A DNA stretch of 64,000 bases from positions 248,001 through 312,000 of the forward strand of contig NZ_JARHTQ010000004.1 in NCBI RefSeq assembly GCF_029223525.1. The letters are read 5' to 3'. The translations under genes were made by a program, and so were the position numbers. Positions 1-9,500 of the stretch are shown piece by piece. The notes under the pieces are model-generated. The model had not been told where the DNA came from. It saw only the letters and a list, made by a program, of their open reading frames with translations, and did not search any database. Source of the stretch: Streptantibioticus ferralitis (GTDB taxonomy: Bacteria; Actinomycetota; Actinomycetes; Streptomycetales; Streptomycetaceae). Each line of letters opens with the position of its first letter. Position 1 is the stretch's first letter.

Positions 1-121
1 GCTCGCCGCCCCATGGCCCGCGGGCATGCGCCGCGGCTACGAACTCGCCGCCCCGCTGGGCGAACAGCGGGCCGCTGGTGGCCTCATCCACCGCGGCGAC
101 GACGGCCGCGGCGGACGTCAT
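1..121 (-). CDS. Thioesterase-family protein (N-terminal part only)
   Basis: Only the first 40 codons lie in the window. The ATG at 121 overlaps the stop of the upstream MFS gene (ATGA), so the two are probably translationally coupled. The visible residues include FVAAAHARGPWGGE, which resembles the start of acyl-CoA thioesterase-like (4HBT_3) proteins, where a GPW motif precedes an HGGP loop. The active-site part lies outside the window, so the family call is an inference from a short stretch. Confidence 0.5.
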   Translation of the reverse strand, partial: MTSAAAVVAAVDEATSGPLFAQRGGEFVAAAHARGPWGGE

Positions 122-1344
122 GCACCCGCCTTGGCGGTGGAGCGGCGGCCGCCCCAGGCGCACAGCACCGCGATGGCGAACACCGCGGCCACCAGCGTCC
201 AGCCCACCGGGTACCCGCCCGAGGTGTCGACCAGGAAGCCGAAGGAGAGCGGGCCGACCACGAATCCGGCGAAGAACCCCATGGACACCAGAGCGGACGC
301 ATGGCCGGTGCTCCCGAAGCCGCGGCCCTTTATGACGGCCACCATGGAGACCGCGTTCGCCGCCACCGCCGAGCCGCCGAGCCCTATGGCACCGATCCAG
401 ATCAGCCAGTGCGCGCCCGAGGCGCTCGGTACCAGCACCGCGAAGCAGACCGCGGCGATCGCCAGCACGATCAACGACGCGGACAGATTGGCCAGTCGGG
501 CGCTGAAACGCGCCCACAGCACGCGCGCGAAGATGCCCGACACGCCCAGGGCGGCGATCAGCGCCCCTGCGGCCTGATCGCCCATGCCGAGGTGCTGGTG
601 GGCGTAGAGCGGCAGATAGGTGTTGAGCGCGGCCAGACCGCTACCGATGCACAGCGAGTAGGCCATCAGCCAGCGGGTCGCGGTGTTGGGCACACCGGGC
701 AGTGTCAGCCGCTTGGCCTGCCCCGCCGCGGCGTCGCGGGGCAGCAGTGCCGTCAGCACCGCGGCCAGCACGGCGACCGGTACCACCAGCGCGAGCGCCC
801 CGCGCCAGGACAGCACCCGGGCCAGCGTCGGCAGCAGCAGCCCCGCGACGAAGGCGCCGAGCTGCACGCCCGACTGCTTGATGCCGACCGCGCCCGCCCT
901 GCGCTCCGCGGGCAGATGCGTCGCTATGAGCTTGTTGGTCGAGGGATTGGCGAGGGCCTGCGGTACCCCGGCCAGTATCAGCGTGCCGAGCAGGAACCAG
1001 TACGTCCGGGTGGCCGCCAGCAGGGCGAAGTCCACGGCGATCAGTGCCAGCAGCGCGACCAGCGCCCGGCGGCCGCCTATGACGTCCGTCAGATGGCCCG
1101 CGTACAGCGACAAGATGGTGGCGGTGCCGAACGCCACCGCGGTGAGCAGTCCCAGTTGGGACTTGGATATGTGCAGGTCGTCGAGGATGAATGGGCCCAG
1201 CGACCCGATCGCGTACAGCACGAGCATGGACAGCCCCATGCCGCTGGTGAGCAGTGGCAGCAGGGTCCTGGGCGGGGAACCCGGTCGGCTGGCGGCCGCT
1301 TCCGTCGCGTCAGTGGTCCTTTTTTCAACCGATTCGGTGGCCAT
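118..1344 (-). CDS. MFS transporter (12-TM, CynX/NarK-like)
   Basis: Inner-membrane secondary transporter of 408 aa with about 12 hydrophobic segments. The loop after TM2 reads GHLTDVIGGRRA, an MFS signature loop. The start is taken at the ATG at 1344, with GGGGGA upstream on the same strand; an in-frame TTG at 1392 has no ribosome site. It is divergent from a TetR gene, with 91 bp between the starts, and its stop overlaps the next gene's ATG. A TetR-MFS divergent pair usually means the TetR represses an efflux pump. The substrate cannot be read from sequence; the FAD monooxygenase beyond the TetR may act on the same compound. Confidence 0.85.
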   Translation of the reverse strand: MATESVEKRTTDATEAAASRPGSPPRTLLPLLTSGMGLSMLVLYAIGSLGPFILDDLHISKSQLGLLTAVAFGTATILSLYAGHLTDVIGGRRALVALLALIAVDFALLAATRTYWFLLGTLILAGVPQALANPSTNKLIATHLPAERRAGAVGIKQSGVQLGAFVAGLLLPTLARVLSWRGALALVVPVAVLAAVLTALLPRDAAAGQAKRLTLPGVPNTATRWLMAYSLCIGSGLAALNTYLPLYAHQHLGMGDQAAGALIAALGVSGIFARVLWARFSARLANLSASLIVLAIAAVCFAVLVPSASGAHWLIWIGAIGLGGSAVAANAVSMVAVIKGRGFGSTGHASALVSMGFFAGFVVGPLSFGFLVDTSGGYPVGWTLVAAVFAIAVLCAWGGRRSTAKAGA

Positions 1345-1435
1345 CGCTTGCGTCCCCCATTGCTTGGATGCCAATAATGGAGTGGATTTCAATGAAGTCG
1401 AACTCTAGATTCACACTATAGTAAGTAGGCGCACG
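1345..1435. promoter_or_regulatory. Divergent promoter/operator region, MFS and TetR genes
   Basis: Short AT-rich intergenic spacer between divergent starts. It holds the perfect 8-bp palindrome ACTATAGT at 1415-1422, which contains TATAGT, usable as a -10 box. This is the only place a TetR operator controlling both genes could sit. The exact operator boundaries cannot be fixed by eye. Confidence 0.5.
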
Positions 1436-2071
1436 ATGGCGATGGCGAAGAAGACCGACGGACGGCGCGCACGGGCGGAGCAGACCAGGGCGCGGATGCT
1501 GGACGCGGCCATGCGCCTGTTCGTCGAGAACGGCTACGGGGCGACGACCATCGAGTCCATCGCCCAGGAGGCCGGGGTCGCCGTGCAGACGATGTACTTC
1601 TCCTTCGGCAACAAGCAGAAGATCCTCAAGGAGCTCATCGATCTGCATGTCGCCGGTGACGACGACCCGGTGCCCACGTTGGAACGCCCATGGGTGGCCG
1701 AGGCGTTGGCCGCCGCCGACCCCGTCGACCAGCTGCGGCTGCAGGCGCAGGGCGCCCGGGCGATCTACGAGCGGGTGGGCGCCGTGCTCGAAGTGCTGCG
1801 CAACGCCGCGGTGGTGAGCGGCGACGCGATGGAGCTGTGGCGGACCAACCAGCACCAACGGCTTGTCGTACAGGGGCACTTCGTGGACGCGCTGGCGAAG
1901 AAGCGCCCGCTGCCGGAAGGTCTCGGCCGGAAGCGGGCCGTGGACATCTGCTACGGGCTGCTCGGCCCCGAGCTCTACCACCTGCTGGTACACGAGCGCG
2001 GCTGGACCCCGCGGCAGTGGGAGCGGTGGGTGTTCGACAGCCTCTGCGATCACCTCATCGACAAGGCGTGA
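1436..2071 (+). CDS. TetR-family transcriptional regulator
   Basis: DNA-binding repressor of 211 aa. The N-terminal helix-turn-helix lies at about residues 18-65 (ATTIESIAQEAGVAVQTMYF). The C-terminal half is the variable ligand-binding domain. It is divergent from the MFS gene and 50 bp upstream of the FAD monooxygenase on the same strand, so it likely controls both. The ligand is unknown. ATG at 1436 is the first of two in-frame ATGs (1436 and 1442); no strong ribosome site separates them. Confidence 0.9.
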   Translation: MAMAKKTDGRRARAEQTRARMLDAAMRLFVENGYGATTIESIAQEAGVAVQTMYFSFGNKQKILKELIDLHVAGDDDPVPTLERPWVAEALAAADPVDQLRLQAQGARAIYERVGAVLEVLRNAAVVSGDAMELWRTNQHQRLVVQGHFVDALAKKRPLPEGLGRKRAVDICYGLLGPELYHLLVHERGWTPRQWERWVFDSLCDHLIDKA

Positions 2072-2121
2072 CGCCAGCGGCGCCTGACAGGACGGTATCG
2101 ATCATTCCGAGGAGTGGGGGC

Positions 2122-3807
2122 ATGACGGTGTCCGATGAAGGCCTCGACACACAGGTCGTGATCGTCGGCGGCGGGCCGGTCGGTCTGATCACCGCGCTGC
2201 TGCTGGCCCGTTGGGGAGTGCGCACCAAGGTGCTGGAGCGGCGGACGGCGCCCTCTCCACTGCCCAGGGCCAGGGCGCTGACCGCGCGCAGCATGGAGGT
2301 GCTGCGCTCGCTGGGGCTTGAGGAGCGGGTGCGCGCGGTGGCGCTGCCCGTCGAAGTCACCGGCCGCCACTACTACTTCGGCCGCTCGCTGACCGATCCG
2401 GACTTCCGCCGCCTGGCCCGGTCGAGGGCGTCCCGGCAGACCGAGGCGAGCGCGGTCCCGCCGGCCATCTGCACCCAGGACCGGCTGGAGCCCGTCCTGC
2501 GCACCGCCGTTCGCGGCACCCCCGCCATCACCCTGCTCACCGGCGTCGAGGTGACCGCCGTCACCCGCCACGGCGACTCGGTCGAGGTGGGATACCGGCC
2601 GGTCGGCTCAGGGCCCGCGCTCAGCTCCCGGGCGTCCTACTGCGTCGCCGCCGACGGCGCGCACAGCCTGGTGCGCGATGCGCTCGGGATCCGGATGAGC
2701 GAACCCGAAGAGGCTTCGCACAACCTCAACATCCTCTTCGAAGCGGAGCTCAACCCGCTGCTTGAAGACCGCCGCAGCGCCATCTACTTCCTCGACAGCG
2801 GCGAGGTGCACGGCTATGTGATGCCGGGAGACGGCGGACGGCGCTGGCTGTTCAACCAGATCCTGGACGGCCCCTACCGCCCCGGTGCCGATGACACCGA
2901 CCGGTGTGCGGACGCGGTGCGCCGGATCATCGGCGCCGGCGGTCCCGCCGTCACCGTCGTCGACCGGCAGCGCTGGACCGGGGTCAGCCGACTCGCCGAG
3001 CGGTTCGGTGCGGGGCGGGTGCTCCTGGTGGGTGACGCCGCCCATGTCGTCACCCCGTTCAGCGGCATCGGACTCAACCTCGGGGTGCAGGACGCCTGCA
3101 ACGCCGCCTGGAAGCTCGCCGGTGCGGTCGGCGGCTGGGGCGGGCCCGCCCTGGTCGAGACCTACGGTCCCGAGCGGCGTGCCGTGGCGGCCTGGACCAT
3201 CGACGAGGACCGCGAGACGATGCGCGCCGCCCGACCGGCGGATCCCGCCCAGGGCGCGGGCACCGGACCCGCCTCCAACGACCAGGCAGGGCTGGGCCGT
3301 TGGAGCGCCTGGTACGGCCGGATGCTGGAGCGCCGCAACGACCAGGGCCTGGTCTTCGGCTACCACTACGACTCCACCGCGGTACTGCCGGACGGCACAC
3401 CGCCGCCGCGCGGCGACGACCCGTTCGGCGAGTACGTACCGACCGGACGCCCGGGGCACCGGGCCCCGCACACCATGGTCGAACCCGCCTCCGGCGCCCG
3501 ACTGCCGGTCGCCGACCTGTTCGGCCCCTGGTTCACCGTCCTCGCAGCCGACGCCGCGCCCCTGGGCCCGTGCGAGGCGCTGCACGGCGCATCGGGCCTG
3601 CCCCCGCTGCGCGTTCACCAGGTGACATCCGCCGATCCGGGCACCGACTGGACGGAGCTGTACGGCATCGCCAAGGACGGTGCCGTGCTGGTCAGGCCGG
3701 ACGGTCACACGGCCGCCCGGTACCACTCGCTCCCGGCCGACTTCGCCGCCGTCCTGCGGCGCGATCTGCGCCGTCTCACCGACCCGCCCCAGGGGGCGCA
3801 GCGGTAG
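2122..3807 (+). CDS. FAD-dependent aromatic monooxygenase (PHBH fold)
   Basis: Class A flavoprotein hydroxylase of 561 aa. The Rossmann motif GGGPVG is at residues 16-21. The second-site DG motif (VAADGAHSLVRDA) is near residue 175. The GD motif GDAAHVVTPFSGIGLN is near residue 305. About 150 extra C-terminal residues match the thioredoxin-like domain of MhpA/RdmE-type enzymes. The start is the ATG at 2122 with GGAGTGGGGG just upstream; the same frame stays open much further 5' but that part covers the TetR gene. Enzymes of this class hydroxylate phenolic rings using NAD(P)H and oxygen, in aromatic catabolism, polyketide tailoring or antibiotic inactivation. The TetR/MFS neighbours suggest detoxification plus export. 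Confidence 0.88.
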   Translation: MTVSDEGLDTQVVIVGGGPVGLITALLLARWGVRTKVLERRTAPSPLPRARALTARSMEVLRSLGLEERVRAVALPVEVTGRHYYFGRSLTDPDFRRLARSRASRQTEASAVPPAICTQDRLEPVLRTAVRGTPAITLLTGVEVTAVTRHGDSVEVGYRPVGSGPALSSRASYCVAADGAHSLVRDALGIRMSEPEEASHNLNILFEAELNPLLEDRRSAIYFLDSGEVHGYVMPGDGGRRWLFNQILDGPYRPGADDTDRCADAVRRIIGAGGPAVTVVDRQRWTGVSRLAERFGAGRVLLVGDAAHVVTPFSGIGLNLGVQDACNAAWKLAGAVGGWGGPALVETYGPERRAVAAWTIDEDRETMRAARPADPAQGAGTGPASNDQAGLGRWSAWYGRMLERRNDQGLVFGYHYDSTAVLPDGTPPPRGDDPFGEYVPTGRPGHRAPHTMVEPASGARLPVADLFGPWFTVLAADAAPLGPCEALHGASGLPPLRVHQVTSADPGTDWTELYGIAKDGAVLVRPDGHTAARYHSLPADFAAVLRRDLRRLTDPPQGAQR

Positions 3808-3839
3808 CGGCCGCCCGGCCGCCGGTCCACCATGAGGGC

Positions 3840-4046
3840 ATGAGCCGGTATCCGTACGTCGTCTACGCCTGGGACGGCCACAGCCCCTACCGGCTGGTCA
3901 TGTTCCCGAACGAGAGCTACCGGCAGGTGCACACCCGAGCCGAGCTGGAGCGACTGGCCAGGGACTGGGGGCTGGACCTCGACGATCCCGACCAGGTGGT
4001 CTGGGAGGGCGGCGACCGCTGGCCCCCACCACCGTCAGACCAGTGA
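3840..4046 (+). CDS. Small hypothetical protein (68 aa)
   Basis: Not recognised. A short acidic, aromatic-rich protein beginning MSRYPYVVYAWDGHSPYR, with a charged helix in the middle and a proline-rich end. It starts 32 bp after the monooxygenase stop, without a strong ribosome site, and its last 12 bp overlap the 3' end of the opposite-strand phosphatase gene. Codon use is as GC-biased at third positions as in the neighbours, which supports coding. Confidence 0.6.
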   Translation: MSRYPYVVYAWDGHSPYRLVMFPNESYRQVHTRAELERLARDWGLDLDDPDQVVWEGGDRWPPPPSDQ

Positions 4047-5153
4047 TCCGCCGGCCGTGGCGGGCGCGTCGTAGCGGACGGCCAGCAGCGCCGCGTCGTC
4101 GTTGAGCCCGCCCCCGGTGTAGGCCCGTACATCGGCGATCAGCTCGTCCAGCAGCGCCTCGGGGTCGTCCGCCCGCATACCGGCGACGCGCTCAAGCAGC
4201 GGATAGAACCGGTCCGACGCGTCCCGCGCCTCCGAGACGCCGTCCGTGTAGAGCAACAGCAGTTCACCGGGGCCGAAGCCGATGGTGCTGGCGGTGTAGG
4301 TACTGCCCACCATGGAGAGCAGCGCGAGGGGCGGGGCGTAGCGGGGCGGATCGAGCTCCTCCGTCCCGCCGGCCGCGTTCCGCAGCAACGGCGGCGGATG
4401 CCCGCAGTTGAGGACCGAGGTCGGGCCCTGGTCGGGGACGCTGACCAGCACCGCGGTCACGAACTCCTCGCTGCCGGGCCGCCGGGCGAGCGCTCCGTCC
4501 AGTCGGCTCGCCACCGCCGACAGATCCCCCTCGGTCTGCGCGGCGTCCCGGAACACCCCCAGGACATCGACCGCCGCCTCCACCGCGGCCAGCCCCTTGC
4601 CCCGCACATCGCCGAGCAGCATCCGCGCCCCGTACGGCGTGGACAGCACCTCGTACAGATCTCCGCCGATCCGGGCCTCGGCAGCGGCGGCCACATAGCG
4701 CACGGCGATCCGCAGCGCCCCGAGGCGCCGGGGGACCGGCCGTAGCAGTGCCTGCTGGGCGGCGGCGGCCACGCTGCGCACCTGGGCGAGTTCGCGTTCC
4801 CGAGCGGCGACCAGGGCCACGGAGGCGGTGCTGATGAAGGTCACCGCCAGCACGGTGGCGGCGGCGGTGGCGTGCACCACCATGGACACGCCGCTGTTGG
4901 CCATGCCCAGGAAGGCGACGCCCAGGACGCTGACCAAGCCGGCCAGCAGGGGGATCGCCGTCCTGCGCGTGCCGATCGCCGCCAGCACCGGAACCGCCGC
5001 CAGGACCGGCGAGAACGTCGAACCCGGTCCGGTGAGCAGATCCACCACGATCGCGGCCCCGACCAGCAGGTATGCGGCGCCGACCAGCGCACGCGCACGG
5101 GCCGACAGGCGCACCGGCGGCAATTGCGGCTGGGCGACCACGACGTCGGCCAT
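4035..5153 (-). CDS. Membrane SpoIIE/RsbU-type PP2C phosphatase
   Basis: Predicted membrane-bound serine phosphatase of 372 aa. About four hydrophobic segments occupy residues 20-125, followed by a PPM/SpoIIE domain from about 150 to the end. Metal-binding signatures are visible: GGDLYEVL, DVRGKGLAA, LLYTDGVSEARD and LNDDAALLAVR. Such proteins dephosphorylate anti-sigma-factor antagonists and so activate sigma-B-like factors in Streptomyces. The start is the ATG at 5153, preceded by AGGAGGAAG at 5-nt spacing; an in-frame ATG at 5186 lacks this site. No antagonist or anti-sigma gene is adjacent. Confidence 0.88.
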   Translation of the reverse strand: MADVVVAQPQLPPVRLSARARALVGAAYLLVGAAIVVDLLTGPGSTFSPVLAAVPVLAAIGTRRTAIPLLAGLVSVLGVAFLGMANSGVSMVVHATAAATVLAVTFISTASVALVAARERELAQVRSVAAAAQQALLRPVPRRLGALRIAVRYVAAAAEARIGGDLYEVLSTPYGARMLLGDVRGKGLAAVEAAVDVLGVFRDAAQTEGDLSAVASRLDGALARRPGSEEFVTAVLVSVPDQGPTSVLNCGHPPPLLRNAAGGTEELDPPRYAPPLALLSMVGSTYTASTIGFGPGELLLLYTDGVSEARDASDRFYPLLERVAGMRADDPEALLDELIADVRAYTGGGLNDDAALLAVRYDAPATAGGSLV

Positions 5154-5667
5154 GACTTCCTCCTGCCCGACTCGCCCGGCAGTCATGAGTCATTATCCCG
5201 CGGAGCCTTCCCGTCCCGCCTGCTCGCGGTCCCGATCAAGAGCGGAGCCGACCAGCGAGGATTGGCCGAAAGGCCCACCGGGAAACGCGGGGTCCGGCAG
5301 CGCGGGATCGGACGCCGCGGGCCGCTCGGGGCGCCGGACCGGTCGGCGGCGGAGACCGGGGCGGGCCGGACCGCCATGACGGAGGCGTGCGTCTGCGGGG
5401 TCTGTGCGCCGTCGGGAGCCGACCGCGACGGACCGGGGGGAGCCGAGTACGGGGTGCACGGCCTGCGTGGCCCATCTGCCGTTGTGCGCCGGGGCATTGA
5501 CCGCTGGGTTCACCGGGCTCGCCACGGCGAGGGCGCGCGTACCGCTCCGCGCGGCCAGGAGGCGGCTGAACGGTCACAGGCCGTACACAGCAGAAGGCCT
5601 GCCCGGTGCGACGGGGGATGCACACCGGGCAGGCACATGGATCTTTTTACCGCATCGAGGAGTGGTT
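5154..5667. other. Long intergenic region, no confident gene
   Basis: About 500 bp between the phosphatase start and a possible small ORF. Several open frames exist on both strands but none has a convincing ribosome site or recognisable residues. The one clear element is a hairpin at 5597-5634 followed by a short T run. The promoter of the minus-strand phosphatase should lie at its left edge. Confidence 0.5.
5597..5648 (+). terminator. Rho-independent terminator
   Basis: A perfect 12-bp inverted repeat, GCCTGCCCGGTG (5597-5608) and CACCGGGCAGGC (5623-5634), is followed within 8 nt by a CTTTTT run. This is an intrinsic terminator for a plus-strand transcript, although no convincing plus-strand gene lies directly upstream. 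Confidence 0.7.
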
Positions 5668-5886
5668 ATGCATCAAAATCTTGTTCGCTTTGTCGCCCAC
5701 CAGGCGATGGGGAGCGAATTCAGGCCATGCGTCCGCACCGAAGGGCGCCCCGCCACTCCTGCGGCGCCGCAGCCCGTCGCCGGGCCGGGCCAGGGGCGGC
5801 GCCGGACAGTAGCTGCCCGGCGCCGCCCCTGCGGTGCAGGTGGCCCTGACCCCCGTCCGGGGCCACCTCGATATGGGGCCGTGTGA
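5668..5886 (+). CDS. Possible small ORF (72 aa)
   Basis: The ATG at 5668 has GAGGAG six bases upstream, and its first codons are unusually AT-rich for this genome (MHQNLVRFVAHQAM). The frame then becomes Arg/Pro-rich and runs through a strong hairpin at 5791-5831, which counts against a full-length product. Not recognised. It could be a short leader or peptide gene, or chance. Confidence 0.25.
   Translation: MHQNLVRFVAHQAMGSEFRPCVRTEGRPATPAAPQPVAGPGQGRRRTVAARRRPCGAGGPDPRPGPPRYGAV
5791..5831 (-). terminator. Long GC-rich hairpin, probable terminator of XRE gene
   Basis: A perfect 15-bp stem (5791-5805 with 5817-5831, core GGGGCGGCGCCGG) with an 11-nt loop. It lies 80 bp beyond the stop of the minus-strand XRE gene. 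There is no T run on either side, so it is a factor-assisted or L-shaped terminator type, common in Streptomyces. Confidence 0.6.
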
Positions 5887-5910
5887 GCACGGCTGGAGGC
5901 CTGGGCGCCG

Positions 5911-6387
5911 TCAGGAGTCCTGGACGCCGGGCGGGTCGGAGGGCAGGTTCATCTCCCGGCGGAACTGGCCGATGATCGTGGTGAGGCAGTCCTGCACATC
6001 GGGCGGCAGCCCCACGGCGCGCAGCGCGATGGCGCGGACCCGCTGGTCGCGCATGGCGACGAGGAACCGGACCTCCTCCTCCACGCGCTGGGCCTGGGAC
6101 GCGGACAGATCGCCCAGCAGATAGCCGACCGGCACGCCGAAGAACTTGGCCACCGCGCGCAGCACATCGGGGCTGGGGTTGGCGCGCTTGCCGTTGCGCA
6201 GCATGGACAGGTACTGCTCGGTGAGGCTGACTCCGCCGTACTCCTCGGTGCCCTGGCTGATCTCGGCAGCCACATGGGCGTTGGTGTACGGGGCGCCGGG
6301 CGGATGCATGTGCGCGAACAGGTAGTTGAGCCGTTCGGCCAGCGGGCCGCACGTGGTCTTGGGCGGTGTGTCACCCCCGGCTGCCAT
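5911..6387 (-). CDS. XRE-family helix-turn-helix regulator
   Basis: DNA-binding protein of 158 aa. Residues 13-93 form a Cro/CI-type HTH with the family's conserved block SLTEQYLSMLRNGKRANPSP followed by ALAKFFGVPVGYLLGD-like residues. The C-terminal helix (SASQAQRVEEEVRFLVAMRD) is probably a dimerisation or effector region. The start is taken at the ATG at 6387, with GGAAGG about 9 nt upstream; an in-frame GTG at 6393 is too close to that site. The 150 bp upstream holds a perfect 19-bp palindrome and a second matching arm, so it very likely regulates itself. Its other targets are unknown. Confidence 0.88.
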   Translation of the reverse strand: MAAGGDTPPKTTCGPLAERLNYLFAHMHPPGAPYTNAHVAAEISQGTEEYGGVSLTEQYLSMLRNGKRANPSPDVLRAVAKFFGVPVGYLLGDLSASQAQRVEEEVRFLVAMRDQRVRAIALRAVGLPPDVQDCLTTIIGQFRREMNLPSDPPGVQDS

Positions 6388-6407
6388 CTTCACTTCCCTT
6401 CCGATGT

Positions 6408-6520
6408 CTCACCGCCAGTTAAGCCACTTAACTGCACGCTTGGCATTTTGCCATGCAGGCAACGCCATGCACCAGTCCAATTAAGGAACCGGCTGGTCAG
6501 GCTACTTAACTGGCGGTGAG
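6408..6520. promoter_or_regulatory. XRE operator cluster
   Basis: CAGTTAAGCCACTTAACTG at 6416-6434 is a perfect 8+3+8 palindrome. The 16-mer CTCACCGCCAGTTAAG (6408-6423) recurs exactly inverted at 6505-6520. A further palindrome, TTGCC-N5-GGCAA, is at 6448-6462. They sit directly upstream of the XRE start and downstream of the amidohydrolase stop, so the XRE promoter is the obvious target. Three AGTTAAG-type arms suggest cooperative dimer binding with possible looping over about eight helical turns. Confidence 0.7.
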
Positions 6521-6537
6521 GGGTTCCGTCGGACCGG

Positions 6538-9500
6538 TCAGACCGCTACATCACAGCAGCAGTCCCGGCGCAGTTGCCGCCCGACGGCCAGCCACTCGGC
6601 GTCCGATGCCGCCGCCGGGTGGGCCCCGCCGTGCTCGGGTGCCGGGAAGGCGCCCACCAACTCGGCCTGCTCGACGGGAACTCCACCACGCAGCACCGAC
6701 ACAGTCCGTACCAGCGAGTCGAAGTCGGTGAACGGGTCGCCGTCCACCACGGTCAGGTCCGCGAGCTTGCCCTCCTCGACGGTGCCCAACTCCTTGTCCA
6801 CGCCGAAGACCTGCGCCGGAACGACGGTCGCGGTGCGCAGCGTCTGCGCGGCCGACAGACCGAAGCGGCGCAGCGCGCGCAGCCCCATGTGCAGATGGAG
6901 ACCCACCGGCACCAGCGGGGAGTCCGTGCCCATCGCCACCAGCCCGCCGCCGGACAGCACCCGGCGGTACACGCCGACCTCCGTCTCCAGGGCGGCCAGT
7001 TGAGCCGCCGTCGGCGGCTGGGCGGCGAGCTGGCGGACCACCGCGGTGTCCCACGGCGGCATCAGCGCCGTGACCCGCGGGTCCGACGCGAGCGCCGGTT
7101 CCGCGCCCACCAGCGGCGCCGCGGTGAACGGTGTGGCGATCATCCGGAAGTCCGCCGCCGTGTACAGCTCCAGCACGTCCTCGTAGGAGTGGCCGGTGGC
7201 GGTCGTGTCATGGCCGAACTCCAGTCGCTGGGTGGCGTGCAGATGTGCCGTCAGGTCCTGGCCGAGCTGAATGCCGGGGGTGCACAGATGGCTGCCGCTG
7301 CGTACCCCGAGCCGTTCGTGCGCGAAGCGCGCGGCCGTCTCCATCACCCAACCCGGCGCCCGGACATACGTCTTGACGAAGTCCCAGTCCAGCGCCGCCC
7401 CGCGGGCCAGCGAACGCTGCAGCCCCTCAGGGGTGCGATGCGCCCTGCCCATGCTGTAGGCGACACGCGCGCCGTCCAGCAACTCGCCGGTCGCCAGCAG
7501 CCGGGGCCCGGCCAACACGCCCGCCGCGACCGCCTCCCGGATCCGCGCCTGCTCGTAGGCGAAACCACCCAGCGAGACGGCCGTGGTGATCCCGTAGGCG
7601 AGCTGTGCGGCGGTCTGCCGTCCGCCGTAGGTCGACTGCCAGGGATGCGTGTGTGAATCCCACAGTCCGGGCGTGACGGTGCGCGAGGAGGCGTCGACGC
7701 GGCGCTGGGCGGGCCGCCCCGCGCGATGCGGTTCGACGGCGGCTATCCGCCCGTCGCGCAGCACGACGTCCACATCGTGCCGGACGTGCTCGCCGGTGCC
7801 GTCCCACAGCTGCCCGGCGTGTACGACGGTGTCAGCGGGCGCCGGGCGACGGTAGGTGAGCGGAACGCGGACCGTACGGGCAGCGCCCGAGTCGGCGTCG
7901 ATCATCCGCAGCGCACCCGCCGACAGGTACAGCAGGGTGCGTGAGTCCCCGGACCACGACGGATGGTCGGCGGGCTCGTCGGTGAGCTGCCGCGGGGCAC
8001 CGTCGGGCGTGCCGTCCGGCCCCACCGGCAGCAGCCACAGCGCGGACTCGCAGATCACCGCCATCCACCGGCCGTCCGGCGACCAGACCGGGCCGGAGTC
8101 GTAGCGGTCGGAGATCGAGACATGCGGTGCGACAGCGTGCAACCGGGCGGTGCCGTCCGTGGTGTCGACGACGCGGATCAGGTTGTAGCCCTCGCGGAAC
8201 CGCTGGTTGAGCCGGTTGCGGTCGCAGAACGCCAGATACCGGCCGTCGGGAGACCAACTGGGTCTGCCCGGCAGGCCCCCGCCGCCCAGTGCCGCCGTCA
8301 GGACGCGTTCCGCTCCCGTGGCCGGATCGCGGACGACATCGCGGACGACGAGGTTGCCCGACATGTCCACGCAGGCCAGCCGGGTGCCGTCGGGCGACAG
8401 TGCGGGGTGCACCCGGCCACCGGAGGCGAGCACGGTCTCCGTCCCGGAGGCGAGGTCGTGGCGGCGCACCGCGTACAGCCCGTCCCGGTCGTCCGCGTAC
8501 AGCAGTGACCGCCCGTCTCGCGCCCAGACCGGGCCGAGGACGTACCGGGTGGGGTCGGCGTGCACGATCCGCCGCGGGGCACCGCCCGAAGTGCCGCCGA
8601 TCCACAGCGAGTTGAGCGCCGCGAAGGCCACCTGCCGCCCGTCGGGGGACAGCGCGGGCAGATGCACCCCGCGTACCGGCCGAACGCCGGAGCCGTCCAG
8701 GTCGTACTTCTTGACGCGGTAGCGCGGGCGGTCCAGCGACAGCGTGGCGGCGAACGGGATCCGCCGGGCGTCGCCCGGCTGCCGCGGCCGGACGAACTGG
8801 AACTGCCCGTCGACGGTGAGCAGCAACTCGTCCCGGGAGGTCCAGCGCGGCGGTGCGGGCGCCACATCCCCGTCGATCGGCACCGGCGCGCCGTCGACCA
8901 CCAGCGTGCAGGAGGCGGCGGGCGCGGCGGTGGTGCGCAGATAGGCGAGCCGTCCGTCCGGCGAGACGGCGGGCACCATCACCTGGACGCCCGGGGTCGG
9001 ATCGGTGTGCGCGACCGTGACCGGCCCGGTGCCGTCGGCCCGGACGGAGGCGATCGTCCGGGCGTCGAGCACGGTGCCGCCCGGACCGGTGGACGCCACC
9101 GGCTGGGCGCGGACGAACAGCAGGTGTTGGCCGTCCGCCGACCAGGTGGGGTCGAAGTCCTCCCAGGGGCCGTCCTGCAGCGGACCCTGCTGGCCCGCGA
9201 GACCGGTGATCCGGGTCAGCCGTCCGGTCGCCACCTCAAGCAGCCAGATCCGGTACGGGCTGCCCGCGACCGGGTCGCCGTCGCGCTCCGAGGCGAAGGC
9301 GATCCGGGTGCCGTCCGGTGACCAGGACGGTCCGCGGTCGTCCCAGGGGCCGTCGGTGCGCTGCTTCAGCCCCGAGCCGTCGGGACGCAGCGTCCAGATG
9401 TGGAAGCCGCCGCCCCGGTAGGCGCAGACGGCCAGCAGTTTCCCATCGGGGGAGAAGACCGGGCGGGTGGGCTCCAGATCCGGGGTGCTGAGCCGCACGG

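Noticed and set aside
1-3807. Edge of an aromatic polyketide cluster
   Set aside because: No ketosynthase, cyclase or other polyketide genes are present nearby; the monooxygenase alone is not enough.
5183-5625. Overlapping open frames on both strands in the 5.2-5.6 kb spacer
   Set aside because: All are Arg/Pro-rich without start signals or family features.
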